15,060 nt of DNA from Eisenbergiella sp900555195 (GTDB lineage: Bacteria; Bacillota; Clostridia; Lachnospirales; Lachnospiraceae), in assembly GCA_902492555.1 (NCBI GenBank), contig CABUMH010000100.1, positions 1 through 15,060 of the forward strand, given 5' to 3'. The position numbers and the translations under genes were made by a program. The notes below the pieces were generated by a model. It did not search any database. It had not been told where the DNA came from and worked only from the letters and a program-made list of their open reading frames with translations. Shown piece by piece: positions 6,818-13,758 of this stretch (its first letter is position 1; each line of letters starts with the position of its first letter).

Positions 6818-7912
6818 ATGGCTGTTAAGAGAGATTATTATGAAGTTTTAGGTATAGACAGGAATGCGGATGCGGCGGCAATCAAGAAGGCTTACAGGAA
6901 GCTTGCCAAGAAGTATCATCCGGATACCAACGCCGGAAGCGCGGAGGCGGAAGCGAGATTTAAGGAAGTGACGGAGGCTTACTCCGTCCTTAGCGATCCG
7001 GAGAAGAAGAAATTGTATGATAAATATGGACACGCCGCGTTTGAAGAAGGCGCGCCGAACGGAAACTGGGAAGGGTTTGGCGGCCAGGGCTTTGACGGCC
7101 GTGGATTTGGCGGCTTTGGAGACGGGCAGGGCGGATACCGGACCTATCATTTTGAAACAGGTGATGCACAGGATATGGATGACCTCTTTGGTGATCTGTT
7201 CGGTGATTTCTTTGGCCGGAAGGAAGGGAATGCCCAGAAGCAGGGCGGTTCCCGGAAAAAAGGCGGGCGTACATTTGGCGGCGGATTTGGCCATGGTTTC
7301 GGAAGCGGCGCATCCGGCGGCTTCCATATGGGCGGATTTGGCCAGGAAAATGGAAGCAGGGGAGCGGATGTGGAGGCGGAAGTATCCGTCAGCTTTGATG
7401 AGGCGGCGTTTGGCTGCGAGAAGCGGATCCGGCTTGCGGGAGCAGATGGCCGGGCGCAGTCCCTGCAAGTGCGTATTCCTGCGGGCATTGATGACGGGCA
7501 GAGCATACGGCTCCAGGGAAAGGGCCAGCCTGGCAGGGGAGGCGCCGGTTCCGGCGATCTGTTCCTGAAGGTGAAGGTCGGCAAAAAGCCCGGATTTGAG
7601 CGGAAAGGTATGGATATATATTCTACGGTTCAGGTGCCCTTTATTACTGCGGTTCTGGGCGGAGAGGTTCTGGTACCGACGATTACCGGAAATGTGATGT
7701 GCAAGATTCGGGAAGGCACACAGTCCGGGACCAAGATACAGCTGCGCGGCAAGGGAATCGTTTCCATGAAGGATGCGGGCACATACGGCAGTCAATATGT
7801 GACCGTACAGATTCAGGTTCCGAAGAACCTTGACGCGGAAGCAAAGCGTAAGCTGAAGGAATTCGACGACGCCTGCCGGAAGGGACACAGGGAGCGAAAC
7901 GGGGCGGCATAA
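6818..7912 (+). CDS. DnaJ/Hsp40 co-chaperone, class B (no zinc finger; CbpA-like)
   Basis: This 364-residue J-protein would stimulate DnaK ATPase activity and deliver unfolded clients in the cytoplasm. The J domain covers residues 4-69, with the catalytic HPD at 34-36 in KKYHPDTN. It is followed by a Gly/Phe-rich region (about 78-190) containing the repeat-like DLFGDLFGDFFGRK. The C-terminal client-binding beta domains span about 195-350. The four CxxCxGxG zinc repeats of class A DnaJ are absent, so it is not the main DnaJ of the dnaK operon. The start at 6818 (MAVKRDYYEVLG) fits the family and has AGAGGG 8 nt upstream. A GTG at 6809 and an ATG at 6812 in frame are too close to that site. A promoter and palindromic operator lie 125 nt upstream, and the response regulator begins 75 nt downstream, possibly reached by read-through. 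Confidence 0.92.
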   Translation: MAVKRDYYEVLGIDRNADAAAIKKAYRKLAKKYHPDTNAGSAEAEARFKEVTEAYSVLSDPEKKKLYDKYGHAAFEEGAPNGNWEGFGGQGFDGRGFGGFGDGQGGYRTYHFETGDAQDMDDLFGDLFGDFFGRKEGNAQKQGGSRKKGGRTFGGGFGHGFGSGASGGFHMGGFGQENGSRGADVEAEVSVSFDEAAFGCEKRIRLAGADGRAQSLQVRIPAGIDDGQSIRLQGKGQPGRGGAGSGDLFLKVKVGKKPGFERKGMDIYSTVQVPFITAVLGGEVLVPTITGNVMCKIREGTQSGTKIQLRGKGIVSMKDAGTYGSQYVTVQIQVPKNLDAEAKRKLKEFDDACRKGHRERNGAA

Positions 7913-7922
7913 GGGAAGATGC

Positions 7923-7942
7923 GGCAGCCGTTTGAGGCTGCC
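7923..7942 (+). terminator. Hairpin after the J-protein gene, without a T tract
   Basis: GGCAGCC (7923-7929) pairs perfectly with GGCTGCC (7936-7942) across a 6-nt loop, 10 nt after the J-protein stop. The sequence after it (TGAAATGTTG) has no run of T. It is therefore more likely an attenuator or mRNA-stabilising stem than a full intrinsic terminator, leaving read-through into the response regulator possible. Confidence 0.4.
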
Positions 7943-7987
7943 TGAAATGTTGCAGAGAGGCGGAGGGCCTCGGATGAGGGAGAGTGT

Positions 7988-8695
7988 ATGCAGTATACGA
8001 TTTTGATTGCAGAGGACGATGAGGATATCGTCGCCCTTTTGCGCCTTTATCTGGAAAACAGCGGTTATCTCGTGAAAAGCGCGGACAGCGGCATCAGGGC
8101 GCAGCGGATCCTGGAGACAGAGCATGTGGATCTGGCCCTGCTGGACGTGATGATGCCGGGGATGAATGGGTATGAACTGACGCGCAGGATCCGGGAGAAG
8201 AGCAATATTCCGATTTTGATCCTGTCCGCCAGGGATCAGGATCATGATAAGATCCTGGGACTGAATCTGGGGGCGGATGATTACCTGACAAAACCGTTCA
8301 ATCCGATGGAGGTTGTGGCACGGGTGGCTTCCAGCCTGCGGAGGTTCTACCAGCTTGGCGCCGGGACGGCGCAGGCCGGGCAGGGAGAATGCCTGCGCCT
8401 GGGGGAACTGTGCCTGAACACGGAGGAAATGACGCTTACCAAGGCAGGTGAGCCGATTTTCCTGACGCCGACGGAGTTCCGGATTCTGGCGAAGCTGATG
8501 AGAAGCCCTGGCCGTGTATTCACCAAAGCGCAGCTGAATGAAAGCCTGAACGGAGAATTCACAGAGAGCGATGATAAGACCATGATGGTACATATCTCCA
8601 GGCTGCGGGAAAAGATCGGGGAAGATCCCAGAAATCCGGGCTATATTAAAACCATAAGGGGGCTGGGATATAAAATTGAAGACAAAGGAAAATAA
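7988..8695 (+). CDS. OmpR/PhoB-family response regulator
   Basis: This 235-residue regulator pairs with the kinase encoded immediately downstream. The receiver domain (1-120) has the acidic pocket E9-D10-D11, the phospho-acceptor D53 in LALLDVMMPG, S80 in the switch position and K102 in LTKPF. The winged-helix DNA-binding domain (about 130-232) carries LTPTEFRILAKLMRSPGRVFTK and ends in TIRGLGYKIE, typical of the OmpR class. AGGGAG at 7976-7981 supports the ATG at 7988. It shares 20 nt with the kinase gene. Candidate binding sites with TTAAG half-sites lie upstream of the lipoprotein and NEW3 genes, suggesting that it activates the adjacent transporter locus. It looks VanR/YycF-like, but the exact subfamily is not assignable. 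Confidence 0.95.
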   Translation: MQYTILIAEDDEDIVALLRLYLENSGYLVKSADSGIRAQRILETEHVDLALLDVMMPGMNGYELTRRIREKSNIPILILSARDQDHDKILGLNLGADDYLTKPFNPMEVVARVASSLRRFYQLGAGTAQAGQGECLRLGELCLNTEEMTLTKAGEPIFLTPTEFRILAKLMRSPGRVFTKAQLNESLNGEFTESDDKTMMVHISRLREKIGEDPRNPGYIKTIRGLGYKIEDKGK

Positions 8696-10295
8696 GAAGA
8701 GAAACGGAAGCCTGTTCCGCTTTCTGGCCATTCATTACACGGCTTTTACGGCGATCAATCTGGTGCTGATGGCGGGGCTTTCTCTGGTCCTATCCGCCTA
8801 TCTGTCCTATGCGGCGCCCGTCCCCGACCCATGGGGTTTTCTGGAAAAGCTGGAAAATACGGAGGAGGACAGACTTTCCGGTCTGAATGCCGCCTCTTAT
8901 CTGGGAAAGGACTATGGCCTTCTGATTCTAGATGAAGAGGGAACGCCTATCCTGTCGGAAGGACAGACTGGAGAGACGCCGGGGCGAGAAGAGCTGGAAT
9001 GTATTTCCGTATTTTCAGAATCCAGCCGCCTGCTGATGGCTGAGATACCTGAGGATTCCCGGAATGGAAAGTATCTTCTGACGCGTGCGGATTTTGCACA
9101 GGAAGACAATCTGGTCATAACCGGCTATGCGATTCTGGATGAAAATGGAAGGCGCCTGGCCGGAACGCTGTTCCAGGACAGGGATGGTTTTACGGAAAAG
9201 GAACTGGAATATCTGCGCGGTGTGGACGAACAGGGGAGACGAATCTGGAGGCATAGCTATACGGAACCGTCCGGCTTAAGGCGTCAGGCGGTTTTCTGGA
9301 TGCGGGAGGCGGAAAGAGGAGCATATTTGATGGCTTCTCAGATGTATGATTCCATGCTGTGCCTGTTTGTCCTGGTGTATATAGCGACCGCAGCAGTTTG
9401 TATCTATTGGCTGGGAAGAAGAATGAAACGGCTTTTGGCTCCGTTTCATTTCGCAATAGCCGCTATGCCGGGAAGGGAACCCGGGCTTCTGGAGAATTAT
9501 CGCGGGCCGGAAGAATTTGTGAGCATGGCTCGCAGCTTCATTCGGATGGAAGAGCGGTTAGAGGAAAGTGAAGAAGAAAGACTGAAGCTGGATACAGAAA
9601 AAAAGCGGCTTTTAGCGGACATCTCTCATGATTTGAAGACACCTGTGACCGTAATCAGAGGGTATGCCGCTGCCTTGAAGGACGGATTGATTTCAGAGGA
9701 AGATGCAGATGCGATCCTGGATGTCATCATCCGCAAGGCGGATCTGGTCGGCAGTCTTCTGGAAGCATTTCATGAATACAGTAAGCTGGAGCATCCGCAG
9801 ATGCCGGTTCATTTGCAACGTGCAGATCTGTGTGCCAAGGTGCGGGAATATTTCGCATGCCACTATCAGGAATTGGAGAGAGAAGGGTTTTTGCTGGAGG
9901 CCGATATTCCAGAAACTCCCATTTACTGTCGCCTGGATAGAACTTTGCTGGAAAGGTTACTGGAGAATTTGGTGAACAATGCCGTAAAATACAATCCGGC
10001 GGGTACCACTATTTTTGTTTCTGTGAGAGAGGAAGAGAAGCAGGCGGTGTTGCAGTTCGGGGATGACGGCGTCGGAATTCCTCCGGAACTTAAAAGCCGC
10101 CTCTTCCTTCCCTTTGTTACAGGAGATGCATCCAGGAGCGGGGCGCATGGATCTGGGTTGGGCTTAGCGGCCTGCAAGCGGATTGCGCAGCTGCATGGGG
10201 GAAACTTGGAACTGGCAGGGCGGCCTTTGGAGGGACGCGTGACAGAATTCATTTTAACTCTTCCTATAGGAGGGCCGGATCAGTGTACCTGCTAA
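8676..10295 (+). CDS. Membrane sensor histidine kinase
   Basis: This 539-residue kinase has one transmembrane segment at about 17-46, an extracellular sensor domain of about 180 residues (47-225) and a second transmembrane segment at about 226-247. A HAMP-like linker and coiled coil (250-310) follow. The dimerisation/phosphotransfer helix carries H318 in ADISHDLKTP. The ATPase domain has the N box with N435 (LENLVNNAVKYNP), the G1 box DDGVGIP (463-469) and the G2 box GSGLGL (492-497). The only start that keeps the first membrane helix is TTG at 8676, with GGGA 7 nt upstream; no ATG precedes that helix in frame. The gene overlaps the response regulator by 20 nt, so the two are translated together. 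The sensor domain is not recognisable; envelope damage or a peptide antibiotic are plausible signals by context only. Confidence 0.93.
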   Translation: MKTKENKKRNGSLFRFLAIHYTAFTAINLVLMAGLSLVLSAYLSYAAPVPDPWGFLEKLENTEEDRLSGLNAASYLGKDYGLLILDEEGTPILSEGQTGETPGREELECISVFSESSRLLMAEIPEDSRNGKYLLTRADFAQEDNLVITGYAILDENGRRLAGTLFQDRDGFTEKELEYLRGVDEQGRRIWRHSYTEPSGLRRQAVFWMREAERGAYLMASQMYDSMLCLFVLVYIATAAVCIYWLGRRMKRLLAPFHFAIAAMPGREPGLLENYRGPEEFVSMARSFIRMEERLEESEEERLKLDTEKKRLLADISHDLKTPVTVIRGYAAALKDGLISEEDADAILDVIIRKADLVGSLLEAFHEYSKLEHPQMPVHLQRADLCAKVREYFACHYQELEREGFLLEADIPETPIYCRLDRTLLERLLENLVNNAVKYNPAGTTIFVSVREEEKQAVLQFGDDGVGIPPELKSRLFLPFVTGDASRSGAHGSGLGLAACKRIAQLHGGNLELAGRPLEGRVTEFILTLPIGGPDQCTC

Positions 10296-10350
10296 CCTTA
10301 AGAAAATGTTAGGTTTCCTAAAGCGAAAAGTTAGCCTTACTGGTTAAGAT
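10292..10350. promoter_or_regulatory. Repeat-rich regulatory region upstream of the lipoprotein gene
   Basis: Half-sites resembling TTAAG recur with roughly helical spacing: TTAAG at 10298, TTAGG at 10309, CTAAAG at 10318, TTAGC at 10331 and TTAAG at 10344. TTAGG-TTT-CCTAA (10309-10321) is also a perfect 13-nt palindrome. GCTAAC (10291-10296) and GTTAGC (10330-10335) form a wider inverted pair. No good -35 is present, which fits an activator-dependent promoter; TAAGAT (10345-10350) is a possible -10. The array is a candidate site for the OmpR-family regulator encoded upstream. Confidence 0.45.
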
Positions 10351-10401
10351 AAAACATACAGGCGCACATGCCTGAAAGGAACCAGAAGGAGGAAACATAA
10401 T

Positions 10402-10971
10402 ATGAGGAGTGAAATCATGAAAAAAGGGTTGGCAGTTGTCTTGGCAATGGCATTGATCTTTACCGCCTGCGGTCCAGTCATTGGAAATAACCAGGCAAAA
10501 GAGTCCGGAACGCAGCCAGTGCAAGAAGCGAGTGAAACAAAAGAAGAGACGGCAGAAGAGCCTGACAGCATGCCGGAATCAGCGGCAGAGACCGAAGCGG
10601 CTTCCATGCAGGAAGAAAGCGAAGAAGAAGATGAGGCCAGCCTGGAACTTGAATCTTTCCGTTCTACTGCTTCTGTGGCCCAGATGGAGATCACGACGGG
10701 ACTGACTACGGAATATTTGAGTTATTTGTGTAATTTTCCTGTGACAGTGGAACTGGAAAAAGAAACAATTGTCCTGAAAAACCTGGAAGATTTGGACGAA
10801 TTGGGGTTGGAAGCCCTGTATACGGATGAACTCATAGCCGCAATGAAAAACTGCGATACAGACAAACTGGAAATCCAGAACGGTACCATGCGGGTAGGAG
10901 ACGAAGACCATTATGTAATTCTTGGTGTGGATGAAAATGATGTCATCGGCATCACCACCTTTCATCCCTGA
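10402..10971 (+). CDS. Small secreted lipoprotein of unknown function
   Basis: This 189-residue protein begins with a signal peptide (KKGLAVVLAMALIFTAC) whose lipobox-like end places the lipid-modified cysteine at residue 24. It is therefore probably anchored to the outer face of the membrane. Residues about 30-85 are a Glu/Ser/Ala-rich low-complexity linker. The remaining 100 or so residues form a compact acidic domain (LTTEYLSYLCNFPVTVELE ... HYVILGVDENDVIGITTFHP) that I do not recognise. AAGGAGG at 10386-10392 lies 9 nt before ATG 10402. A second in-frame ATG at 10417 also has AGGAG upstream and would give an equally good signal peptide. It stands 106 nt after the kinase and ends at the large palindrome, so it may be its own transcription unit. 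It could be an accessory of the kinase or transporter. Confidence 0.82.
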   Translation: MRSEIMKKGLAVVLAMALIFTACGPVIGNNQAKESGTQPVQEASETKEETAEEPDSMPESAAETEAASMQEESEEEDEASLELESFRSTASVAQMEITTGLTTEYLSYLCNFPVTVELEKETIVLKNLEDLDELGLEALYTDELIAAMKNCDTDKLEIQNGTMRVGDEDHYVILGVDENDVIGITTFHP

Positions 10972-10981
10972 TTTGCTGGCT

Positions 10982-11378
10982 GAAAAAAGCCGTATGTCCC
11001 CAGGGCCCCGCGCCTCTTCGCAGCTGATTCCCCGCAGGTAAGCGCCCTATGGCCGTTCGCCTCCCCCTCCCCACCTGGCGGCAGCTGTCCCTATTTTTCA
11101 TAAACCTGTGAAAAAGCGGCAGCCGTTGCCGCACATTTTCCCCGAACTTGTCAGCCCGTCCTGGCGGCGTTGTCCGACGGCCGCAGGCCGGAGTTCAGCC
11201 GCCTGGGCAGACAAGCTCGGGGAAAATGTGCGTTAACGGCCCGCTTTTGAAGCGGTTTATGAAAATAGGGACAGCTGCCGCCAGGTGGGGAGGGGGAGGC
11301 GGACGGCCATAGGGCGCTTATCTGCGGGGAGATGGCTGCGAAGAGGCGCGAGGGCCCGGGGACATACGGCTTTTTTTC
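10982..11378. repeat. 397-bp near-perfect palindrome (giant stem-loop), copy 1
   Basis: The sequence reads almost the same on both strands. Outer arms of 123 nt each (10982-11104 and 11256-11378) match at roughly nine positions in ten by eye, with a few substitutions and one-base indels. They enclose an inner hairpin unit (11105-11255). The ends are GAAAAAAGCC on the left and GGCTTTTTTTC on the right, so a transcript in either direction would end in a G/C-rich stem followed by U residues. The element could therefore act as a bidirectional terminator between the lipoprotein and NEW3 genes. No open reading frame of note lies inside, and no transposase is present. Confidence 0.9.
11105..11255 (+). 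repeat. Inner hairpin unit of a dispersed structured repeat, copy 1
   Basis: The unit runs from CCTGTGAAAAA (11105) to TTTTGAAGCGG (ends 11255). Its apical core (11160-11206) carries GGCGGCGTTGTCCGACG, a small GGCC-GCA-GGCC hairpin, then GGAGTTCAGCCGCC. The arms between ends and core pair with each other, for example CACATTTTCCCCGA with TCGGGGAAAATGTG. The same ends and core occur in the opposite orientation at 14904-15060, with different but still self-complementary arms. This suggests a structured RNA or a hairpin DNA element. Confidence 0.75.
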
Positions 11379-11412
11379 GCTAGAGAGAAAATCACAGGAT
11401 TTTCAAACTTCC

Positions 11413-11444
11413 TTAAGGTTCGTTAAAGCTTTCTCTGTTATCAT
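11413..11444 (+). promoter_or_regulatory. Activator-type promoter of the NEW3-ABC operon
   Basis: TTAAGG (11413-11418) and TTAAAG (11423-11428) are direct repeats 10 bp apart. They are followed by an extended -10, TGTTATCAT (11436-11444), with no standard -35 at the right distance. This arrangement is typical of promoters activated by OmpR/PhoB-type regulators. The half-sites resemble those upstream of the lipoprotein gene. Confidence 0.5.
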
Positions 11445-11490
11445 AAATTTCGAAGAAAAGATGCCGGAAATACGGCAAAAGGAGGAAGCT

Positions 11491-12711
11491 ATGGAAAAAG
11501 CAGCAAAAAGCGGAAGGCTGGAGCCTTCAAGAAAGACGCATATTCTGATTGCGGCGTTGGCGGCGGCAGTGCTGGCGCTGATGATGTTCTGGACAAGCGC
11601 ATGGACCGTGCATGCGGCGGGAGGACTGACTCTGTCCACGGAGTATCCTGGTATGACGATTACCCCTGGGGAAACGTTGAATATTACCCTGAATCTGTCA
11701 AATGCATCGGGAAGCAGTCTGGATGCGGATGTACAGATCGCTTCTTTGCCGGAAGGATGGGAGGGATACCTTCAGGGCGGAAGTTATGAAGTGAGCCGTG
11801 TACATGTGGCAAATGGAGGAGAGGGGACTTCTCTGACGCTTCATCTGACGGTGCCGGATTCACTGGAAGAAGGGACATATGATGTGGTTGTGGATGCTTC
11901 TGCCAGCGAAGAGATCTATGATTCTCTGACGCTTTCTTTCAACGTGAAGGCGGTAAATGCAGGAGCGGGCAGCTTTACGACGGAGTATCCGGAACAGGAA
12001 GGCACGGCAGGAACCACCTTCAGCTTCAGCACCACGCTGATTAATAACGGGCTTTCCGCGCAGTCCTATAGCCTTTCATCCAATGCGCCTGCGGGCTGGC
12101 AGGTAAGTTTTGTCCCCTCGGATGAGACGGCTTCCGTGGCGGGAATTGATGTGGAATCCAGTGCAAGCCAGGGACTGACTGTAGAGGTTGTGCCTCCGGA
12201 GAACGTGGAAGCAGGCGAGTATGATATTTCCTGCAGCGCAGTATCCGCCTCAGAGACATTGACTACGGATCTGAAAGTGGTGATCACGGGTACATACGGC
12301 ATTTCCTTAAGTACTCCAGACGGGCGGCTGAGTTTTGACGCCCATGCAAATGATGAATCGAATGTGACGTTGAACCTTACCAATACGGGGAATGTGGATC
12401 TGGAGAATGTATCCCTGAATTCCAGCCTCCCTTCTGGGTGGACGGTCACCTATAATGTGGAAGATAATGTGGTTGCATCCATTCCGGCAGGGAGCACGGT
12501 GGAAGTAATCGCAACCGTAACCCCCAGTTCTGACGCGATCACGGGAGACTATGTGGCCACCTTTACGGCGCAGACCGATGAGGCTTCTTCCAGCGCAGAA
12601 TTCCGCGTATCTGTGAAGACGCAGACCGTCTGGGGCGTGGTAGCAGTGCTGATCATCCTGTGTGTGATAGGCGGACTTGTTTTCGTGTTCCGTAAATACG
12701 GCAGGAGGTAA
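11491..12711 (+). CDS. Membrane-anchored extracellular protein with NEW3/Ig-like repeats (COG1470-type)
   Basis: This 406-residue surface protein has a signal sequence or N-terminal membrane helix at about 18-41 (ILIAALAAAVLALMMFWTSA, then VHAA). It is followed by three beta-sandwich repeats of about 105 residues (about 45-150, 155-262 and 267-375). The repeats share the pattern of N-rich LNITLNLSNA or VTLNLTNTG, then LPEGW/APAGW/LPSGW, then an EGTYDVVV-like strand, which is the NEW3 signature. A C-terminal membrane helix (about 380-398, VWGVVAVLIILCVIGGLVFVF) is followed by RKYGRR. The frame is open back to 11332, inside the palindrome. However, GGAGG (11481-11485) sits 5 nt before ATG 11491 and decides the start. 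Proteins of this type accompany ABC-2 transporters, and the ATPase gene starts 36 nt downstream. It probably serves as an extracellular accessory of that transporter. Confidence 0.87.
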   Translation: MEKAAKSGRLEPSRKTHILIAALAAAVLALMMFWTSAWTVHAAGGLTLSTEYPGMTITPGETLNITLNLSNASGSSLDADVQIASLPEGWEGYLQGGSYEVSRVHVANGGEGTSLTLHLTVPDSLEEGTYDVVVDASASEEIYDSLTLSFNVKAVNAGAGSFTTEYPEQEGTAGTTFSFSTTLINNGLSAQSYSLSSNAPAGWQVSFVPSDETASVAGIDVESSASQGLTVEVVPPENVEAGEYDISCSAVSASETLTTDLKVVITGTYGISLSTPDGRLSFDAHANDESNVTLNLTNTGNVDLENVSLNSSLPSGWTVTYNVEDNVVASIPAGSTVEVIATVTPSSDAITGDYVATFTAQTDEASSSAEFRVSVKTQTVWGVVAVLIILCVIGGLVFVFRKYGRR

Positions 12712-12747
12712 TTGCTGTATGAAACAGACAGGAAAGGAGGCATGGAT

Positions 12748-13758
12748 GTGTCAGACGATAAAATGATAATACAGATGAAGGGTCTGACCAAAGCCTATGG
12801 AGAGAAGAAGGCGGTCGATAATCTGACGCTGGGCATTAAAAAGGGTGAGGTTTTCGGCCTGCTCGGCCCAAACGGCGCGGGCAAAACCACGACTACGCTA
12901 ATGCTTCTTGGGCTGACGGAGCCAACAGCAGGAAGCGCGTTCATCGATGGGAAAAACTGTACGCGGGATCCCATTTCCGTGAAAAGAATTGTGGGTTATC
13001 TTCCGGACAGCGTGGGCTTCTATATGGATATGACAGGCCGGGAAAATTTGAGATTTACCGGCAGGCTGAACGGGTTGGACGGAGAAATACTGGAAGAGCG
13101 AATCCAGTCCCTGCTGGAGAAGGTTGGAATGGATGAAGCGGCGGATCAAAAAACTGGAACTTATTCCCGAGGCATGAAACAGCGTTTGGGTGTGGCGGAT
13201 GTGCTGATTAAGGATCCGAAGGTAATCATCATGGACGAGCCCACATTGGGAATTGACCCGGAAGGAATGCGGGAATTGATGACCCTGATCCGCCAGCTGG
13301 CGGAAGAGGATGGAAGGACCATCCTAATATCGTCCCATCAGCTTTACCAAATTCAACAGATCTGTGACCGTGTGGGAATCTTTGTGGAGGGAAAGCTGGT
13401 GGCCTGTGGCAGGATTGAAGAACTGGCCAAGCAGCTTCAGCAGGAAGGACACTGCGCCTTGGAAGTTTCTGCTGTGCCGGATGACAGCGGTTTCCCGGAA
13501 CTTTTGAAAAATCTGGGAAATGTGGATCGTGTGGAACATAGCGGAGAATTCTATGTGGTTTATTCCCGCATGGATCTGCGCAGGGAACTGGTGCGAAAAG
13601 CCCTGCAGGGCGGTTATACCATCGCCCATCTGAGACAGAGAGGAAGCGATCTGGATGAAATCTACCGCAGATACTTTGAGAAAGGAGAGAAGGAACATGC
13701 CAAGTTCGATCATAAAAAGAGCGGACGCTTTCTTTCGTTCCGTAAAAACCAGGGATAA
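12748..13758 (+). CDS. ABC transporter ATP-binding protein (ABC-2 exporter type)
   Basis: This protein of about 336 residues powers the permease encoded next to it. It shows Walker A (GPNGAGKTT), a Q-loop-region stretch YLPDSVGFYMDMTGRENL, the signature YSRGMKQRLGVA, Walker B VIIMDEPTLGIDPEG and the H-loop in ILISSHQ. The C-terminal 100 residues are the extension usual for COG1131 proteins. GGAGG (12736-12740) is 7 nt from GTG 12748 but only 1 nt from ATG 12742, so GTG is the likelier start; the difference is two residues. The last 62 nt overlap the permease gene in another frame, so the basic tail (about 20 residues) is probably not functionally constrained. Confidence 0.94.
   Translation: MSDDKMIIQMKGLTKAYGEKKAVDNLTLGIKKGEVFGLLGPNGAGKTTTTLMLLGLTEPTAGSAFIDGKNCTRDPISVKRIVGYLPDSVGFYMDMTGRENLRFTGRLNGLDGEILEERIQSLLEKVGMDEAADQKTGTYSRGMKQRLGVADVLIKDPKVIIMDEPTLGIDPEGMRELMTLIRQLAEEDGRTILISSHQLYQIQQICDRVGIFVEGKLVACGRIEELAKQLQQEGHCALEVSAVPDDSGFPELLKNLGNVDRVEHSGEFYVVYSRMDLRRELVRKALQGGYTIAHLRQRGSDLDEIYRRYFEKGEKEHAKFDHKKSGRFLSFRKNQG

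Noticed and set aside
6848..8731. A 627-codon open frame on the minus strand across the J-protein and response regulator genes
   Set aside because: It lies antisense to two clear gene families, has no recognisable domain or ribosome binding site, and is explained by the GC-rich codon bias of the + strand genes.
10982..11378. CRISPR array or insertion sequence
   Set aside because: There are no regularly spaced direct repeats and no transposase frame; the structure is one inverted repeat.
11332..11490. A 53-codon N-terminal extension of the NEW3 protein
   Set aside because: It begins within the right arm of the palindrome and crosses the candidate promoter. The strong ribosome binding site is at 11481, before ATG 11491, and the signal sequence follows that start.
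12719..12766. A 15-codon leader-like frame (MKQTGKEAWMC...) ahead of the ABC ATPase, with AGGAGG upstream
   Set aside because: The AGGAGG lies inside the end of the NEW3 gene and the peptide has no regulatory signature. It overlaps the true ATPase start and could be chance.
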